Assembly: GCF_024399315.1 (NCBI RefSeq)
Contig: NZ_CP075170.1
Span: forward strand, 558,001-622,000
Length of the DNA stretch: 64,000 nucleotides
Origin: Chryseobacterium sp. MA9
Lineage (GTDB): Bacteria; Bacteroidota; Bacteroidia; Flavobacteriales; Weeksellaceae
Direction: 5' to 3'
Below the pieces are notes generated by a model. It was not told where the DNA came from, searched no databases, and saw only the letters and a program-made list of their open reading frames with translations. This document shows, in pieces, positions 1 through 9,747 of the stretch. Positions within the stretch are counted from its first letter, which is position 1, and every line of letters begins with the position of its first letter. The position numbers were made by a program, and so were the translations under genes.

Positions 1-2351
1 GCCTGCACCATGTCATAATGAGCAAATAATACTTTGTTTTTATCAGTAGGGATCTGAGCGAAAGTTTTAGACTTAGGAAGATCTTTCAGTGCTGCAGGAA
101 GTTTGTGTACGGGTTTTAAAGATGCTACTACTTCGTTTCCTGATTTCGGACCGTAATACAGTACTTTATGTTTGAAATTGAAGAGGTCGTGAAGCACATT
201 AATAAGATCTTCAGCTTTTAATGCATCAAGTTCAGCATCGCTCAGCACATTGTTGAAAGGATTCTGTGCTCCATACTGTGCGTAACTTCTCAGTCCGGCC
301 ATAATGGTTCCTTTGTTTTGTTTCGCGTTTGCTCTGGCTTTCTTCAGTCTTGTTTTGTAAGCATCAAGAGCCCCTTGATCTGCCTGGCAGTTTTTAATCA
401 GATCTTCAAATAAAGCAATCGTTTTATCGAAGTTTTCATTTAAACCTTCAAGAGAGACATAAGTTTCTTCATTTCCTGCCCCTACATTGAAGCTTGAAGC
501 AAGTTTGTAGAATTCTTTACTGATTACTTCTGAAGATTTGTCTTTAGTTCCTAAATACTGAAGATATTCTGCAGCTATAGGAAGAATTTTGTTATTCCAT
601 TTTCCTGAATCAAAGTGATAATACATTCTGAACAGCGCATTGTCTGTATTTTTTACAGAAAGTACGTCTACATCAGCTAGTTTGTTTTTAGCGATGTCTT
701 TATCGTAATTTAACCATACCGGAGCAATTGGGTTTTCAGGCATTTCATCAATCTTCTTAAGGAAAGGAGACTGGTCTTCTCTGTTAACGGAAACCGGTGT
801 GATGGTTGGTTTATCAACTTTTACAATGCTTTTATCTTCACCTTTTCTTTTGTAAACTGCAACGTAGTTGTTATTCTGAAGATATTTGGATACGAAATCC
901 ATGATGTCTTTCTTTGTAAGCTTGGAAATTTCATCAACATATTCTAACGATGCTTTGTGGTCAATATCCGAAGTGAATTCATCCATCAGAATACTTGCTC
1001 TTGATGAATATTTTTCATCCTTCTGAATAATACCTTTCTTTTCGTTATTTACGATAGATTGAATAAGATCATCAGAAAATTCTCCTTTTCTTAATTTATC
1101 AATCTCCTGAAGAAGAAGATTTTTTACTTCATCCAGAGACTGTCCTTCAGTTGGTTTTCCTTGTAAAAGTAATACTGAATAATCTTTTAAAGCATAAGAA
1201 CCTGCATATGCTCCCAGTAACTTTTGTTTTTTTACCAGATCAAGGTCAATTAATCCTGCCTGTCCGTTGGTAAGCATATTTCCAACAAGGTTCAGCATTC
1301 TTGCATCTTTCGTAGATGCTCCCGGGAATCTGAAACCAAGCATTACATTTTCAGGATTTGGTCCTACAACTTCTTTTACAATCGGAGATGTAATTGCTTT
1401 TTCCTGTCCTATTTTATATTCAGGAATAGCTTTAGGCTTCATGTATGAGAAAGCCTTGTCGATCTTTGCAATTACTTCATCCGGGTTAAAGTCTCCGGAC
1501 ATAATGATTCCCATGTTGTTGGGAACATAATAATTGTTATAGTATTCTCTGATAGCGTGTAGAGAAGGGTTTTTTAAGTGTTCAATGGTTCCGATGGTTG
1601 TTTGCTTTCCATAGTTGTTGTTAGGGAAAAGGTTGGCAAACATCGTATCAAAGACTTTATCTCCATCATCATCAAGAGATCTGTTTTTTTCTTCATATAC
1701 AGCTTCAAGCTCAGTATGGAAAAGTCTCAAAACCGGTTCTCTGAATCTTTCAGCCTGTACTGCAAGGAATTTGTCAAGAACGTTGGCGGGTACATCTTCT
1801 GTGTACACCGTCTGTTCAAAGGAAGTGAAGGCATTGGTTCCGTCAGCTCCCATACCAGCCATCATTTTGTCATATTCATTCGCAATTGCATATTTGGCAG
1901 CTTCTCCTGAAACTCTGTCAATCTCTTTGTAGATCTCTTTTCTTTTAGCTTCGTCCTTCGTTTGGTTGTACTTTTCGTAAAGAGCGTCAATCTGGTCTAA
2001 AAGAGGTTTTTCTTTCGCCCAGTCTTTAGAACCAAACTGATTGGTTCCTTTGAAAAGCATATGCTCCAGATAATGGGCAAGACCTGTGTGATCTGCAGGA
2101 TCGGTTTTACTTCCTGCCTTTGTGGCAATATACGTTTGTATCCTTGGGTCCTTATTTGTAGGGCTCAGGATAACTGTTAATCCGTTCTTTAAGGTATAAT
2201 ACCTTGCTGAAGTAGGATCATTGGTAACGTATTTGTACTTGTAGCCATTAGAATTTCCTTCTTTCCACTGGAAATCCTGGCCAAAAGCATATCCTGCAAA
2301 ACTTGCTGCGGCAATACTGGTTGCGATGGTTAGTTTTTTTAACAGATTCAT
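1..2351 (-). CDS. M16 family zinc metallopeptidase (pitrilysin-like), 3' end missing
   Basis: Reading the minus strand from an ATG at 2351 gives an open frame of 783 codons to the window edge, so the C-terminus is missing. Residues 1-24 form a signal peptide ending near GYAFGQ. The inverted zinc motif HYLEH sits at residues 93-97, and a downstream ELEAVYEEKN block supplies the third zinc ligand. These are the hallmarks of M16 peptidases, and the following half-barrel domains match two-domain bacterial periplasmic members. It probably degrades peptides in the periplasm or at the outer membrane. It lies 33 nt downstream of the aminotransferase gene on the same strand, so the two are likely co-transcribed. 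Family assignment is firm; substrate is unknown. Confidence 0.93.
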   Translation of the reverse strand, partial: MNLLKKLTIATSIAAASFAGYAFGQDFQWKEGNSNGYKYKYVTNDPTSARYYTLKNGLTVILSPTNKDPRIQTYIATKAGSKTDPADHTGLAHYLEHMLFKGTNQFGSKDWAKEKPLLDQIDALYEKYNQTKDEAKRKEIYKEIDRVSGEAAKYAIANEYDKMMAGMGADGTNAFTSFEQTVYTEDVPANVLDKFLAVQAERFREPVLRLFHTELEAVYEEKNRSLDDDGDKVFDTMFANLFPNNNYGKQTTIGTIEHLKNPSLHAIREYYNNYYVPNNMGIIMSGDFNPDEVIAKIDKAFSYMKPKAIPEYKIGQEKAITSPIVKEVVGPNPENVMLGFRFPGASTKDARMLNLVGNMLTNGQAGLIDLDLVKKQKLLGAYAGSYALKDYSVLLLQGKPTEGQSLDEVKNLLLQEIDKLRKGEFSDDLIQSIVNNEKKGIIQKDEKYSSRASILMDEFTSDIDHKASLEYVDEISKLTKKDIMDFVSKYLQNNNYVAVYKRKGEDKSIVKVDKPTITPVSVNREDQSPFLKKIDEMPENPIAPVWLNYDKDIAKNKLADVDVLSVKNTDNALFRMYYHFDSGKWNNKILPIAAEYLQYLGTKDKSSEVISKEFYKLASSFNVGAGNEETYVSLEGLNENFDKTIALFEDLIKNCQADQGALDAYKTRLKKARANAKQNKGTIMAGLRSYAQYGAQNPFNNVLSDAELDALKAEDLINVLHDLFNFKHKVLYYGPKSGNEVVASLKPVHKLPAALKDLPKSKTFAQIPTDKNKVLFAHYDMVQ

Positions 2352-2384
2352 TGCTGTTGTGCTTTATTTTTGGTTATTAGTTTG

Positions 2385-3578
2385 CTAATTGAATTGTTCC
2401 AATAAATTTTTGATTCGTTTCATAGCTTCTCTCAAATCTTCCTCAGAAGCTGCGTAAGAGAATCTGATACATTCCGGACTTCCGAAAGAGAATCCGCCAA
2501 CACAGCCTACATGAGCATTTTCCAGAAGGAACATGGCAAAGTCGTCAGAGTTCTTAATTTCGGTTCCATTCAGGTTTTTTCCGATATAGTGCGAAATATC
2601 CGGGAAGAAATAGAATGCTGCTTTAGGAAGCAATACTTTAAATCCTGGGATTTCTTTGATCAGTTCATACACAAGATCTCTTCTTTCTTTGAAAGCATCA
2701 ATCATATATCTGTATTCAGAAGGGTCTGTTTTCAATGCAGTAATAGATGCTCTCTGTGCCATAGTGTTGGCCCCGCTGGTCATCTGTCCCTGTACTTTTT
2801 CACAAGCTTTTGCCAGCCATTCCGGGCATGCAGAATATCCGATTCTCCATCCTGTCATTGCAAATGCTTTTGACATTCCGTTGATTACCGCTGTCTGTTC
2901 ATATACTTCAGGAAACTGTGCGATAGAAGTTGTTTTTGTTTCGTAATTGATATACTCGTATATCTCGTCAGAAATTATTGTCACCTGAGGATATTTGGCG
3001 ATAACTTTTGCGATGGATTTTAATTCGTCGTAAGTATAATAGCCGCCTGACGGATTACATGGAGAGCTGAAAAGTACTGCTTTTGTTTTCTCTGTAATAG
3101 CTTCTTCAAGCTGTTCTGCTGTCACTTTAAAGTCTGTTAAATAAGATGTAGGAAGCATTACGGAAGTTCCGCCCATCATTTTTACCATTTCATCATAGCT
3201 TACCCAATAAGGAGCTGGAAGAAGAACTTCATCACCATCATTGATAATGGATGCAAGAACATTCAGAATAGCTTGCTTAGCACCATTTGAAACACAGATC
3301 TGGGTAGGTTTGTACTCCAGGTTATTATCTCTTTTTAATTTGTAAGCAATAGCCTCACGCAGTTCCAGAAATCCGGGTACAGGAGAGTAGTGGCTGTAGT
3401 TTTGGTTGATGGCATCAAAAGCTGCCTGTTTGATATTGTCCGGAACATCGAAATCCGGTTCACCAAGAGTTAAGCTGATCACATCTATTCCGCTGGCTTT
3501 CATTTCTCTGGCCTTGTTTGACATTACAAATGTCTGTGAGTATCCTAATCTTTTTACTCTATCTGAAAGTTTGTCCAT
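2385..3578 (-). CDS. PLP-dependent aminotransferase (aspartate aminotransferase family, class I)
   Basis: The 397-residue protein has the usual length of AspC-like subgroup Ib enzymes. Visible landmarks are CNPSGG (Asn near 175), SDEIYEYI (Asp204 binding the pyridine nitrogen) and SKAFAMTGWRIGY, whose Lys237 should form the Schiff base with pyridoxal phosphate. It would transfer amino groups between aspartate, or a related amino acid, and 2-oxoglutarate in the cytoplasm. The ATG at 3578 leaves an intact N-terminus (MDKLSDRVKRLGYSQTF). It is the upstream gene of a probable two-gene minus-strand unit with the M16 peptidase. Exact amino acid preference cannot be read from the sequence, so no gene symbol is given. 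Confidence 0.93.
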   Translation of the reverse strand: MDKLSDRVKRLGYSQTFVMSNKAREMKASGIDVISLTLGEPDFDVPDNIKQAAFDAINQNYSHYSPVPGFLELREAIAYKLKRDNNLEYKPTQICVSNGAKQAILNVLASIINDGDEVLLPAPYWVSYDEMVKMMGGTSVMLPTSYLTDFKVTAEQLEEAITEKTKAVLFSSPCNPSGGYYTYDELKSIAKVIAKYPQVTIISDEIYEYINYETKTTSIAQFPEVYEQTAVINGMSKAFAMTGWRIGYSACPEWLAKACEKVQGQMTSGANTMAQRASITALKTDPSEYRYMIDAFKERRDLVYELIKEIPGFKVLLPKAAFYFFPDISHYIGKNLNGTEIKNSDDFAMFLLENAHVGCVGGFSFGSPECIRFSYAASEEDLREAMKRIKNLLEQFN

Positions 3579-3596
3579 CTATTTTTTGAATTTTAA

Positions 3597-3604
3597 CAAA
3601 TATA
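3597..3604 (-). promoter_or_regulatory. Putative -7 box for the aminotransferase/M16 unit
   Basis: On the minus strand this reads TATATTTG, matching the Bacteroidota -7 consensus TAnnTTTG, 19-26 nt upstream of the ATG at 3578. No convincing -33 TTG is seen at the usual distance, so it is a weak call. Confidence 0.3.
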
Positions 3605-3807
3605 TAATAAAAACGTTTTGCAGGAATAATAAAAATGGAGCTAGTTTGAAGATTTTTGTCAGGTTTTGATCAATTGTATTCTGTTACGAAATCATTATGC
3701 TTTTTTGCAATTGGGCAAATGTCAATCTGTAAAGAGGATAATTCATCATAAAAAATGACTTCTGAGACTCAGGGTTTTGTATCTTTAAACAATCTAAGAC
3801 CTGTCCT

Positions 3808-5145
3808 ATGAAATATTCCCTTTTTTTATTGCTGATTTCCTGTGCTGCTTTCTCTCAGAAATATTCAAAAGATGATGAAGTGAGAAAATATGTTACGCAG
3901 GTAAATGAAGATTCATTAAAATCATACATCGGTAAGCTGGTAAGTTTTGGAACCAGACACACTTTAAGTACAACAGATAATCCAAAACAGGGGATAGGAG
4001 CAGCAAGAAACTGGGTTATTAAAAAATTCAATGATTATGCAAAAAATTCCGGAGGCAGAATGGAGGTGTACCTTCAGCAGGAAGATATTCAACCGGATGG
4101 GAAAAGAGTTGATAAACCAGTAAACCTGGGAAACGCCGTTGCTTTTCTGAAAGGTACAGATCCCAATGACAAAAGAATCTTTTTGATTGGCGGGCATCTT
4201 GACTCAAGGGTGACGGATGTGATGAACAGAACTTCCACGGCCCCCGGAGCCAATGATGATGGCAGTGGAGTAAGTGCTGTGATTGAATCTGCAAGGATAT
4301 TAAGCAGATCTTCATTTCCGGCCTCTATTATCTTTGTGGCTTTTTCGGGGGAAGAGCAATCCTTGCTGGGATCTAAACAATTGGCAGAAAAAATTAAAAG
4401 AGAAAATTTACAGCTGGAAGCCGTCCTGAATAATGATATGATTGGCAATCCTAAAGCCGGAGAAACAGGAGAAATCAATACCCGTACACTCCGTGTATTC
4501 AGTGAAGGCCTGCCATATAAAGATTTAGACAAAAAGGCAATGACGATCAGGAATCTGGGTTTTGAAAATGACAGCGAATCCAGACAGTTGGCAAGATATA
4601 TCAAAGAAATTACAGAACAATACGTCAAAGGACTTGAAATAAAACTGATGTACAGAAATGACAGGTTTTTGCGTGGAGGAGATCATACCAGCTTTGTTAA
4701 TAACGGATTTCCTTCCGTAAGATTGACTGAGTACTATGAGAATTATGACCATCAGCACCAGGATATAAGAGTGGAAAATAATAAACAATACGGTGATCTT
4801 CCGGAATTTATTGATTTTAAATACCTGAAAAAGAATGTGGCTGCCAATATTGCAGTACTGGCCAATCTTGCGAAATCTACTGCAAAACCAGAGAAAGTGG
4901 AAATGGACGTTAAGGAATTGACGAATTCTACAACGCTTCATTGGGAGAAACCAAAATCAGGAACTCCTGCAGGATATTACGTGCTGGCAAGGGAAACAGA
5001 CAGCCCGATATGGCAGAAAAAAATGTTTACGACAGAGCTTTCCATCAAAGTTCCGCTTTCCAAAGACAATTATATTTTTGCGGTACAGACAGTCAGCCAG
5101 TCCGGGAACCTGAACGTTCCTGTAATTCCGGGTATTGCGAAGTGA
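3808..5145 (+). CDS. Secreted M28 family zinc aminopeptidase with C-terminal FN3-like domain
   Basis: A 445-residue protein with a short signal peptide (cleavage near AAFSQ). The M28 dinuclear zinc site is visible: GGHLDS (His130, Asp132), GANDDGSG (Asp150/151), SGEEQ (Glu182/183), NNDMIG (Asp210) and GGDHTSF (His near 294). After about residue 365 the chain (from KPEKVEMDV) looks like a fibronectin type III or beta-sandwich module, often found behind this catalytic domain in Flavobacteria. It probably removes N-terminal amino acids from peptides outside the cytoplasm. No type IX sorting signal is seen. It reads alone; the next gene (rsmG) follows after 97 nt. Confidence 0.92.
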   Translation: MKYSLFLLLISCAAFSQKYSKDDEVRKYVTQVNEDSLKSYIGKLVSFGTRHTLSTTDNPKQGIGAARNWVIKKFNDYAKNSGGRMEVYLQQEDIQPDGKRVDKPVNLGNAVAFLKGTDPNDKRIFLIGGHLDSRVTDVMNRTSTAPGANDDGSGVSAVIESARILSRSSFPASIIFVAFSGEEQSLLGSKQLAEKIKRENLQLEAVLNNDMIGNPKAGETGEINTRTLRVFSEGLPYKDLDKKAMTIRNLGFENDSESRQLARYIKEITEQYVKGLEIKLMYRNDRFLRGGDHTSFVNNGFPSVRLTEYYENYDHQHQDIRVENNKQYGDLPEFIDFKYLKKNVAANIAVLANLAKSTAKPEKVEMDVKELTNSTTLHWEKPKSGTPAGYYVLARETDSPIWQKKMFTTELSIKVPLSKDNYIFAVQTVSQSGNLNVPVIPGIAK

Positions 5146-5242
5146 TGACCTCTGCTGGAAAACAAGGATCTGGGCCTGCCGGGAAAAGTAGATTTGAATA
5201 CAAGAGAAATAAAACTTATTTTTGCGGTTTATAATAATTCAC

Positions 5243-5878
5243 ATGTCTGCATCGTTACTATTAAAATATTTCCCGGATCTTACTGAAAAACAGATAGAAC
5301 AGTTCTCGCAATTGGAAAATCTGTACAATGAATGGAATGAAAAGATCAACGTAATTTCCAGAAAAGATATGGAATCGCTGTATGAAAAGCATATTCTGCA
5401 CTCTTTGGGAATTGCAAAAGTGATGGAATTTGCACCGGGAACTAAGGTTTTGGATATCGGAACCGGAGGAGGTTTTCCGGGAATTCCTTTGGCGATCCTG
5501 TTTCCTGAAACAGAATTCACTCTGATTGATTCTATCGGTAAAAAAATCAGTGTGGTACAGGCTGTAGCAGAAGGTGTAGGATTGACGAATGTAACGGCTA
5601 TCCACGGAAGAGCAGAAAAACTGAAAGAAAAATTCCACTTTGTAGTCAGCAGAGCAGTAACCCAGATGCCGGAATTTTTAAGATGGCTGAAAGGGAAGTT
5701 TGAAAAAGAACAGTTTAACCCTAAACATAACGGTATTTTATATTTAAAAGGCGGTGATCTTGCAGAAGAACTGGCCGGAATTAAATGTGAAATATTCAAC
5801 CTTAAACACTATTTTGATGAAGAATTTTTTGATACTAAAAAAGTAGTTTATGTATCAAAAGGTAATTTTAATTCCTGA
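5243..5878 (+). CDS. rsmG: 16S rRNA (guanine-527-N7)-methyltransferase RsmG
   Basis: Encodes 211 residues. The ATG at 5243 (MSASLLLKYFPDL) is preferred over an in-frame TTG at 5222. The SAM-binding motif VLDIGTGGGFPGIPLA lies around residues 66-81, followed by the family's LIDSIGKK segment and the VVSRAVTQM region. RsmG methylates N7 of G527 in the 530 loop of 16S rRNA using S-adenosylmethionine; loss in other bacteria gives low-level streptomycin resistance. The length matches the family. It is a housekeeping gene with its own spacing on both sides. Confidence 0.95.
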   Translation: MSASLLLKYFPDLTEKQIEQFSQLENLYNEWNEKINVISRKDMESLYEKHILHSLGIAKVMEFAPGTKVLDIGTGGGFPGIPLAILFPETEFTLIDSIGKKISVVQAVAEGVGLTNVTAIHGRAEKLKEKFHFVVSRAVTQMPEFLRWLKGKFEKEQFNPKHNGILYLKGGDLAEELAGIKCEIFNLKHYFDEEFFDTKKVVYVSKGNFNS

Positions 5879-5940
5879 TTTTTATGTAAATAAGGAATAA
5901 TTTTTGCTAATATTTGTTAATAATCAGAAAATTAAAGGTT

Positions 5941-6345
5941 ATGAAAAAACTTTTAAATATTGGATTTTCAGTATTACTGTTTGGCGGGCTTCTGGTTTCG
6001 TGTAATGATGACGATTACCATACAATCGAATCTATTGATAAGATCAAAATAGACAGCGTAAAAATTGTCAATGATACTATGGACGTCTTTGCGATACAGA
6101 GCATAAAGACTTATTCCACCTATCCGTCTCATTGTGATGGCTTTTACGGCTATGATTATATTTACAATACTAATCTTGAAAGAACAGTTACTTCCTACAA
6201 ATATATCACAAACGGACCTTGTACGCAGGGAAGTTATGTAGGAGCCAATCAGATCAACTTCAGCCCGCAGAGAAAAGGAACCTATACTTTTAAATTCTGG
6301 AACGGAGGAAATAACTGGATTACGAAAACAATTGTGGTAGAATAA
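5941..6345 (+). CDS. Small hypothetical lipoprotein
   Basis: Encodes 134 residues beginning MKKLLNIGFSVLLFGG. The LLVSC lipobox puts the lipidated cysteine near residue 20, followed by Asn and three Asp, which suits surface or outer-membrane lipoproteins of this phylum. The ATG at 5941 is chosen because the longer frame (from 5914) would place nine residues before the signal peptide. The rest is a single probable beta-rich domain ending in a GTYTFKFWNGGNNW segment, similar in style to immunoglobulin-like folds. I do not recognise a family. The stop codon overlaps the next start by one base, so it is translated with the HExxH protein. Confidence 0.75.
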   Translation: MKKLLNIGFSVLLFGGLLVSCNDDDYHTIESIDKIKIDSVKIVNDTMDVFAIQSIKTYSTYPSHCDGFYGYDYIYNTNLERTVTSYKYITNGPCTQGSYVGANQINFSPQRKGTYTFKFWNGGNNWITKTIVVE

Positions 6346-6881
6346 TGAGATTGGCTTTTGTGTTGTGCTTATTGGCAGCTGAGATGGTATTCGGGCAAAA
6401 GATCACCTGGGAAGAAGGCAGAAAACTGACCTGGGATAATTTTAAAAGTCCGGTGAATAGGAAAAAAAATCCTGATGTGGCAGCGTATACCCATTGCGGC
6501 TGGGAATTTTCCTCTATAAAATCTTCCAATCCAAAAGCGCCGGTTACCATTACCATTAAAACCATATTTAACGAAGAGAAATCCTGGAAGGATGTTAAAA
6601 AGATGGATGATTACATCCTGCTTCACGAGCAGAAACATTTTGATATTGCAGAATTATTTGTGAGAAAATTCAGAAAGGCAGTTGCTGAAAAAATCAGGAC
6701 TTCCGGTGATTATAACAAGTATTTCAAAGCAATTTATGACGGGATATCCACCGATTATCAAAACTTCCAGATGGCCTATGACAGAGAAACCCGTCACGGG
6801 ATCAATAAAGAAAAACAGGAAGAATATAATAATACGATTTCTGAACAACTAGACAATTTAAAAAGCTATCAAGCCCCTTGA
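6345..6881 (+). CDS. Secreted DUF922-like protein with HExxH motif
   Basis: A 178-residue protein with a signal peptide ending at VFGQ. Residues from TWDNF to AYTHCGW and a HEQKHFDIAELF segment (HExxH form, about residues 92-104) resemble the DUF922 family, annotated elsewhere as putative secreted zinc-dependent proteases. HEQKH would supply two zinc ligands and a catalytic glutamate. This is inferred from the motif, not shown. It begins on the last base of the lipoprotein stop codon, and its own TGA overlaps the TTG start of the nuclease gene, so three genes form a tight block. Confidence 0.7.
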   Translation: MRLAFVLCLLAAEMVFGQKITWEEGRKLTWDNFKSPVNRKKNPDVAAYTHCGWEFSSIKSSNPKAPVTITIKTIFNEEKSWKDVKKMDDYILLHEQKHFDIAELFVRKFRKAVAEKIRTSGDYNKYFKAIYDGISTDYQNFQMAYDRETRHGINKEKQEEYNNTISEQLDNLKSYQAP

Positions 6882-9565
6882 AATTCCTCAATAAGATCAT
6901 TCACGAACTGTTAGCGCAAAACCCGGACCTTTCTGCGTTTAATATCATTCTGCCCGGAAAACGTCCCATTGTATTTATCAGACAGATTCTGGAGGAAAAT
7001 AATTATTCAGGGCTTCTTCCCAATTTTTTTACTGTAGAAGAACTGATCAATAAAATTGCCGATCAGCAACCGATTCAGGGAATTCCGCTGTGGCTTTTCT
7101 CATTTGATGTGTACAGAAGTCTGAATCTTATTCCCAGAGATGATTTTTCGGACTTTTTGAAATGGTTTCCTACACTGCAGAAGGACTGGGATGATATTCT
7201 CAAATTTTCAGACAGTGATCAGGCAGTTCTTCAGTATATGTTTGACGAGGAAAGGATCAAAGAATGGGCCCAGGACCTTGGTGAGGATGATGATGTCCCA
7301 AGAAAGAAGTTCCTTAATTTCTGGCAGAATATGAATGTTTTTCTCCCCGTTTTGAAGGAGAGACTGCAGGAAAAGAACTGGGCGACTTCGGGAATGATTC
7401 ATGAGGCTGCTAAAGCTAAGATTATTGATTTTGCTAAAAACACCAAAGAAGAATTTGTCTTTTGTGGGTTCAATGCCTTTACTCCAGTGGAGGAAAAGCT
7501 GGTAAGAAGTCTTTTGAAATGGAATAAGGCTCAATGTTTCTTTCAGGCAGACCATTATTATTTCGATGACGAAAGACAGGAAGCCGGAAAGTTTCTGAGA
7601 AACCATAAAACCTGGAAAGAATTTGATGAAAACAGAACTTTTCAATGGATAGAAGACGACTTTAACCAACCTAAAAAGATTAAGGTATACGAAGTATCCG
7701 GGAATGTGACCCAGACCAAAGTACTGCCCGAAATTTTTAAGGAGATCAATAACAAAACCTATTCCAATACAGCAGTGGTATTGCTGGATGAAAACCTTCT
7801 TCCTGCAAGCCTGGATGTGATGCATGGTGTTGATAATTTGAATATTACGATGGGGTTTCCATTGAAGAACTTATCTTTCTCCAATGCTGTAAAACGTCTT
7901 TTCTATCTGCAGAAACAACTGGAAAAAAATAAATCTTCCTATTATTACAGAGATGTTTTTCCGATTCTGGAAGAACTTCCTAAATCTGATGAAGACGAGC
8001 TTGTTATCAATGATTTTAAAGCCAAAGTAGAAGAAAGGAATATAGTTTATATTTCTAAAAAGCTTCTCTACGAAATGCTCAGCGGGTTATCATATTTTAA
8101 CCTTCTTCAAAAAGCTGAGGGAACAAATAGGTATATGGATATGCTCATCACGTTCTGCCAGCAGGTAAAATGGCTGGAAATAGATGATATTCAGTATGAG
8201 AATGTTTCTCACTTTGAAAATGCATTCAGAATTATCAAAAATCAGCTGACTCCCTACAATATTGAAATTAAAATGGAAACGTTGGAAATTCTGATCAACC
8301 AGCATATCAATTCTGAAAGTATCGATTTTCAGGGAGAGCCGCTGAGAGGATTGCAGATTATGGGATTGCTGGAAACCCGTCTTCTGAATTTTGAAAACAT
8401 CATCCTGCTTTCTGTGAATGAAGGAAAACTGCCGCTTGGTAACTCTCAGAACACCTATATTCCTTTTGATATCCGAAGGTACTTTGATCTTCATACTTTC
8501 CTGGAAAATGACAGCATTTATGCTTATCACTTTTACAGGCTGATTCAGGATGCTCAGAATGTTCACTTACTGTACAATGCATTAAGTTCTGGAGTGAATA
8601 CCGGAGAAAAAAGCCGTTTCATCACACAGATTGAAATGGAGAGTTCACACGAGATTGAACACCTGATTATTGAAAATTCTTCCGAGCCTATTATCACCAA
8701 ACCTATAGAAATTTCCAAGACGCAGATTGTACAGGAGCGTCTTCAGAAATGGAAGGAAAAAGTATCCGCATCTCACCTTACAAGTTATCTATATAATCCG
8801 ATTGATTTTTATCTTTCCAAGATTTTGAATACCTCGGAAACGGATGAAATTGAAGAAGAACTGTCTGTGAAAAATTATGGGAATCTGGTCCATTATTCAC
8901 TTCAAGAAGTATATGAGATGTTGAAGGGTAAGGTTTTAAAAGAAAGTGATTTAAAAGATTCAGTTAAAGCAATAGATGAATATATAAATATTGCCATTGA
9001 AAAGCTGAAACATCAGCCGGAATTCTATGAGAAGGGTATGAATTATATTCATAAAGCAATTGCCAAAAAAGTGATTGAAAATATCCTGAATCATGATCTT
9101 GAACTGATAAAACAAGGTAACAAACTGGAGATAATCGACATCGAAAGAAAGTTCGAAAACATCGACTTTCCTCTTGATGGAAATGATAAAATTTCTTTCT
9201 TCGGATTCATTGACAGGATTGATAAACTGAACGGAACGCTAAGAATTATCGATTATAAAACAGCCAAGATCAAAAATCTCAGCGTGAAAATTGATGGAGA
9301 CAATGTAGCTGAATATTTCCATAACAGTGAAAGAAAGCAGGCGCTTCAGCTTTGTATTTATCATTATGTGGTGCAGCATCTTCCTGAGTTTTGGGGATAC
9401 CCAATTGAAACAGGAATATGGAGCTTTGCAGATGCTAAAAAGGGAATGGTTTCTCTGCAGTTTGATAAAGGAAATATTGATGATGCAATGAAATCGGTCA
9501 AAAGTCTGATCCTTGAAATCCTGAATCCTGATGTCAATTTTGTGGAAACTATAAAAGCATATTAA
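6878..9565 (+). CDS. PD-(D/E)XK nuclease family protein (AddB/RecB-like), TTG start
   Basis: An 895-residue protein. Near the C-terminus GFIDRID (about residue 774) and IIDYKTAK (about 789) form the D...DxK core of the RecB-type nuclease, preceded by the GNLVHYSLQEVYE helix that usually carries an acidic ligand. The N-terminal two thirds resemble the inactivated helicase fold of AddB-like proteins (IILPGKRP, LLSVNEGKLP). It probably acts in double-strand break processing with a helicase encoded elsewhere. The only usable start is the TTG at 6878: a stop lies at 6842 in this frame, no ATG occurs for well over 100 codons, and TTGA overlaps the upstream stop, implying translational coupling. Confidence 0.85.
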   Translation: MKFLNKIIHELLAQNPDLSAFNIILPGKRPIVFIRQILEENNYSGLLPNFFTVEELINKIADQQPIQGIPLWLFSFDVYRSLNLIPRDDFSDFLKWFPTLQKDWDDILKFSDSDQAVLQYMFDEERIKEWAQDLGEDDDVPRKKFLNFWQNMNVFLPVLKERLQEKNWATSGMIHEAAKAKIIDFAKNTKEEFVFCGFNAFTPVEEKLVRSLLKWNKAQCFFQADHYYFDDERQEAGKFLRNHKTWKEFDENRTFQWIEDDFNQPKKIKVYEVSGNVTQTKVLPEIFKEINNKTYSNTAVVLLDENLLPASLDVMHGVDNLNITMGFPLKNLSFSNAVKRLFYLQKQLEKNKSSYYYRDVFPILEELPKSDEDELVINDFKAKVEERNIVYISKKLLYEMLSGLSYFNLLQKAEGTNRYMDMLITFCQQVKWLEIDDIQYENVSHFENAFRIIKNQLTPYNIEIKMETLEILINQHINSESIDFQGEPLRGLQIMGLLETRLLNFENIILLSVNEGKLPLGNSQNTYIPFDIRRYFDLHTFLENDSIYAYHFYRLIQDAQNVHLLYNALSSGVNTGEKSRFITQIEMESSHEIEHLIIENSSEPIITKPIEISKTQIVQERLQKWKEKVSASHLTSYLYNPIDFYLSKILNTSETDEIEEELSVKNYGNLVHYSLQEVYEMLKGKVLKESDLKDSVKAIDEYINIAIEKLKHQPEFYEKGMNYIHKAIAKKVIENILNHDLELIKQGNKLEIIDIERKFENIDFPLDGNDKISFFGFIDRIDKLNGTLRIIDYKTAKIKNLSVKIDGDNVAEYFHNSERKQALQLCIYHYVVQHLPEFWGYPIETGIWSFADAKKGMVSLQFDKGNIDDAMKSVKSLILEILNPDVNFVETIKAY

Positions 9566-9747
9566 AATTATTTAATATTGATCGGATTATTTATTTTGTT
9601 TGAAAATCAATATGTTATTAATTTTAAGTAATAGATGAAAATACATTTATTTACTTCACACAAACGTCCGTAAAGCAGGTAACTTTTTTGTGTATCTTTA
9701 CTCCTTATAACTTTTAAAGTTTCAATCGGATACACCAAGAATCAACA

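Noticed and set aside
4941..5234. 97-codon frame over the end of the M28 gene and the gap before rsmG
   Set aside because: Out of frame with the FN3-like domain and without a likely start or motif.
7208..7825. Long antisense frame in the PD-(D/E)XK nuclease gene
   Set aside because: Shadow of a real gene; no motif, no promoter or terminator of its own.
9575..9613. ATATTGAT / ATCAATAT inverted repeat after the nuclease gene
   Set aside because: Eight AT-only pairs separated by 23 bases with no T tail; likely chance at this base composition.
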